The notes beneath the pieces are model-generated. The model did not search any database. It saw only the letters and a list, made by a program, of their open reading frames with translations, and had not been told where the DNA came from. The translations under genes were made by a program, and so were the position numbers. Shown here one piece after another: positions 63,233 to 64,000 of a stretch of 64,000 nt of DNA (positions are counted from its first letter, which is position 1; every line of letters begins with the position of its first letter). This DNA is from Microvirga terricola (GTDB lineage Bacteria; Pseudomonadota; Alphaproteobacteria; Rhizobiales; Beijerinckiaceae), in assembly GCF_011777495.1 (NCBI RefSeq), contig NZ_JAATJS010000001.1, forward strand, positions 843,807-907,806, given 5' to 3'.

Positions 63233-64000
63233 ATGCCGGTGAAGGTCGACGGAGCTAAGCTTAAGATTCGCGATGTGGTGCGCGTGGCGCGCGCCAACGG
63301 CAAGGGGCGCTTCGAGAAGGCGGTTCTGCACCCGGAGGCGCGCGAGCGCATCGCGGTGACGCGAGCCTATATCGACCGCACCTGGATGCATGACGATGCG
63401 CCGCTGATGTATGCGTTCAACACCGGCGTCGGGCTGTTCAAGGACCAGCGCGTGCTGATCGCCGACATGGCGGCCTATCAGCGCAAAACCGTCTATGCGC
63501 ACGCCACTGGCGTCGGCGAGCCGTTTGCCGAGGACGTGACGCGCGCCATGATGCTCTTGCGCGCCAACGCCTTCGCCTCCAACTATTCCGGCCCGCGCGT
63601 CGAACTGGTCGAGCGGCTCATCGCCTTCCTCAATGCGGGCCTGCATCCGGTCATTCCGCAAAAGGGCTCGGTGGGTGCCTCGGGCGATCTGGCGCCGCTC
63701 GCGCACATGGCTGGCGCGGTCTGTGGCTTTGCCGAAGCGGAAATGATCTACAAGGGCAAGCGCCTGCCCGCGCGCGAAGCCATTGCGAAGGCCGGGTTCG
63801 ATCCCGATTTCGACCTCGGCGCGAAGGATGCCTCGGCCCTCATCAACGGCTCGACCACATCGCTCGCGCTCGGCGCGCTCGCCACGCACGATGCGCGCCA
63901 GCTGCTGAAACACGCCGACATCGCCATGTGCCTCTCGCTCGAAGCGATGCGCGGCGAACTCGCGGCGTTCGATCCGCGCGTACACAAGGCGCGGCCGCAC
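63233..64000 (+). CDS. Aromatic amino acid (histidine) ammonia-lyase family, 5' part
   Basis: The first 256 codons of a gene that runs off the right edge. The MIO prosthetic group motif is at GSVGASGDLAPLAHMAG, with Ala149-Ser150-Gly151 forming the cofactor. YAFNTGVGLFKDQRVL is the substrate loop, where most family members have Tyr-Gly instead of Tyr-Ala. LINGSTTSLALGALA follows as expected. These enzymes release ammonia from histidine, phenylalanine or tyrosine. The N-terminus is not a standard HutH start, so the substrate is uncertain. GGGAGAG lies 6 bases before ATG 63233. Confidence 0.85.
   Translation, partial: MPVKVDGAKLKIRDVVRVARANGKGRFEKAVLHPEARERIAVTRAYIDRTWMHDDAPLMYAFNTGVGLFKDQRVLIADMAAYQRKTVYAHATGVGEPFAEDVTRAMMLLRANAFASNYSGPRVELVERLIAFLNAGLHPVIPQKGSVGASGDLAPLAHMAGAVCGFAEAEMIYKGKRLPAREAIAKAGFDPDFDLGAKDASALINGSTTSLALGALATHDARQLLKHADIAMCLSLEAMRGELAAFDPRVHKARPH

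Overview
The window is GC-rich, densely coded chromosomal DNA from an alphaproteobacterium, most likely of the order Hyphomicrobiales (Rhizobiales). The clearest sign is the run pckA (minus) / chvI-chvG-hprK-EIIA(Man)-HPr / ahcY, a gene order typical of that order. Three more features agree: a DivL-type pseudokinase behind a CtrA box, alphaproteobacterial addB-addA-trxA, and several families of intergenic palindromic repeats. No phage, IS element, CRISPR array, rRNA or tRNA was seen. The genus cannot be fixed by reading alone.

Layout. 1-3 kb: the tail of an unidentified gene, a GNAT acetyltransferase, then a divergent unit of a MarR regulator facing an exported ABM-domain protein plus cytochrome b561, with two identical 12-bp palindromes between them, and a glutathione S-transferase. 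3.1-6.6 kb: a large RTX extracellular nuclease. 6.7-7.8 kb: a second ABM/b561 locus, here one fused protein. 8-13 kb: class II amidotransferase, NhaD-like antiporter, LhgO-like flavoprotein and pckA. 13.7-19.7 kb: ChvI/ChvG, a nitrogen-PTS-type set (HprK, EIIA-Man, HPr), a DUF4337 membrane protein, and ahcY with a palindromic operator and a leader that can pair with its ribosome binding site. 20-32 kb: CtrA box, divL (tyrosine in place of the catalytic histidine), a TsaE-AmgK fusion, a MurU-like nucleotidyltransferase, addB, addA, trxA. 32-40.6 kb: recQ, a HI0933-type flavoprotein, a CAP-domain lipoprotein, a frame-broken surface lipoprotein, an EamA exporter, an exported protein of unknown function, and ribA with a degenerate RibB-like half. 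40.7-45 kb: lactate permease, M20 amidohydrolase, O-antigen-ligase-like membrane protein. 45-49.7 kb: valine catabolism genes (mmsB, acyl-CoA dehydrogenase, mmsA) with a divergent LysR. 49.8-51.5 kb: transaldolase, an isochorismatase pseudogene broken at the catalytic cysteine, and a palindromic repeat. 51.5-58 kb: a probable lysine catabolism divergon (lysine 6-dehydrogenase, piperideine-6-carboxylate dehydrogenase, a TPP enzyme; Lrp regulator and FAD oxidoreductase opposite). 58.5-63 kb: ugpBAEC for glycerol-3-phosphate uptake, preceded by a three-unit Pho box. End: a 5' fragment of an ammonia-lyase of the MIO family.

How the genes work together. Much of the window is carbon and amino acid metabolism tied to regulation: gluconeogenesis (pckA) beside the ChvG/ChvI envelope-stress system and the PTS-like phosphorelay, and catabolic operons each with a divergent regulator. 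The most unusual element is the repeated pairing of an ABM domain with cytochrome b561, once as two genes in a MarR-controlled operon and once as a fusion. This suggests an undescribed two-part redox module. Start sites, domain limits and functions were read from sequence patterns; no database search was run.
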